Origin: Pseudomonadota bacterium
Lineage (GTDB): Bacteria; Myxococcota_A; Polyangia; Polyangiales; Polyangiaceae
DNA length: 13,433 bases
Assembly: GCA_023432025.1 (NCBI GenBank)
Contig: JAEYVE010000237.1
Location: forward strand, 1 to 13,433
Reading direction: 5' to 3'
The position numbers and the translations under genes were made by a program. The notes beneath the pieces are model-generated. The model saw only the letters and a list, made by a program, of their open reading frames with translations, was not told where the DNA came from and did not search any database. How positions within the stretch are numbered: position 1 is the stretch's first letter; each line of letters begins with the position of its first letter. Below, in pieces: positions 13,136 to 13,433 of the stretch.

Positions 13136-13433
13136 ATGAACCAGTTTCTCGACATCTTTCTTCACCTCGACGTCCATCTGGCATCGCTCACCGCTTCGCT
13201 CGGGCCCTGGATGTACGTGGTCCTGTTCCTGATTATTTTCTGTGAGACGGGCTTGGTCGTTACGCCGTTCTTGCCTGGCGACTCGCTGCTCTTCGCGGTC
13301 GGCGCGCTGTGCGCCTTGGACAGCTCGGGTCTGTCTCTGGGCGTCATGATGGTGCTCTTGATCGTCGCGGCGATCCTGGGCGACGCGGTCAACTACGCTA
13401 TCGGCATGCGCTTTGGGCCAGCCGTCTTCAAGA
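13136..13433 (+). CDS. DedA-family (SNARE-associated/VTT domain) membrane protein, 3' end missing
   Basis: The first 99 residues of a DedA-family protein, cut by the window end; full proteins are about 200-250 aa. The N-terminus MNQFLDIFLHLDVHLASLTASLGPW is followed by a hydrophobic stretch with FCETGLVVTPFLPGDSLLFAVGAL (about 35-58), the hallmark of the DedA subgroup, and later ILGDAVNYAIGMRFG (about 80-94). DedA proteins are inner-membrane transporters; recent work links the family to flipping of undecaprenyl phosphate or phosphatidylethanolamine and to membrane-potential and drug tolerance. The ATG at 13136 matches the family start but has no clear Shine-Dalgarno. It is divergent from tatA. 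Family assignment is firm; the transported lipid is not readable from this part. Confidence 0.92.
   Translation, partial: MNQFLDIFLHLDVHLASLTASLGPWMYVVLFLIIFCETGLVVTPFLPGDSLLFAVGALCALDSSGLSLGVMMVLLIVAAILGDAVNYAIGMRFGPAVFK

Noticed and set aside
12886..13155. An 89-codon minus-strand open frame between tatA and the DedA gene
   Set aside because: It overlaps the DedA start and has no recognisable features; the region is better read as a divergent promoter region.

Overview
The window is a high-GC stretch of chromosome with ordinary, tightly packed bacterial genes. Lipoprotein signal peptides, a periplasmic molybdate-binding protein, TatA, a DedA-family protein and a SlyD-type isomerase point to a Gram-negative bacterium. 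The GC-rich, alanine/arginine-rich coding style and the number of lipoproteins would fit Myxococcota or a related lineage, but that is an inference, since no rRNA or marker gene is present. I see no phage, IS element, CRISPR array, tRNA or rRNA.

Layout. (1) 1-1641, plus strand: the 3' part of an ArsB/NhaD/SLC13-type ion transporter, then a small lipoprotein with a C-terminal DUF3347-like CPM...C motif. (2) 1646-3676, minus strand: yceI-like and frnE-like genes (4-bp overlap), then a 61-codon zinc-ribbon gene and a slyD-like gene. (3) 3808-5773, plus strand, divergent from yceI: an HxlR-family regulator and a DHA2-type MFS exporter 4 nt apart. (4) 5770-6802: an RBBP9/YdeN-type serine hydrolase (minus) and an 84-aa protein of unknown function (plus). 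(5) 6810-9174, minus strand: a molybdate ABC transporter, modA-modB-modC, with 4-bp overlaps at both junctions. (6) 9196-12852, minus strand: tatA, a lipoprotein peroxiredoxin of the BCP/PrxQ type, and a lipoprotein GH3 beta-glucosidase with a PA14 insertion. (7) 13136 to the end, plus strand: the start of a DedA-family membrane protein.

How they work together. The HxlR regulator sits between an MFS efflux gene and a yceI-frnE pair. An inverted repeat (GGTTAC...GTAACC) lies in the shared divergent promoter region, so a common redox- or electrophile-responsive circuit is plausible. modABC is a complete import system, but its ATPase lacks the usual C-terminal MOP domain. TatA is encoded next to a peroxiredoxin, and the three lipoproteins nearby (peroxiredoxin, GH3 enzyme, ModA) all carry an RR pair in the signal n-region.

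No clearly new multi-gene system is evident. The best leads are non-coding: stop-codon-embedded hairpins at all three tail-to-tail gene junctions, an 80-nt nested inverted-repeat structure that fills the gap between frnE and the zinc-ribbon gene, and the two operator-like inverted repeats upstream of the HxlR and GH3 genes.
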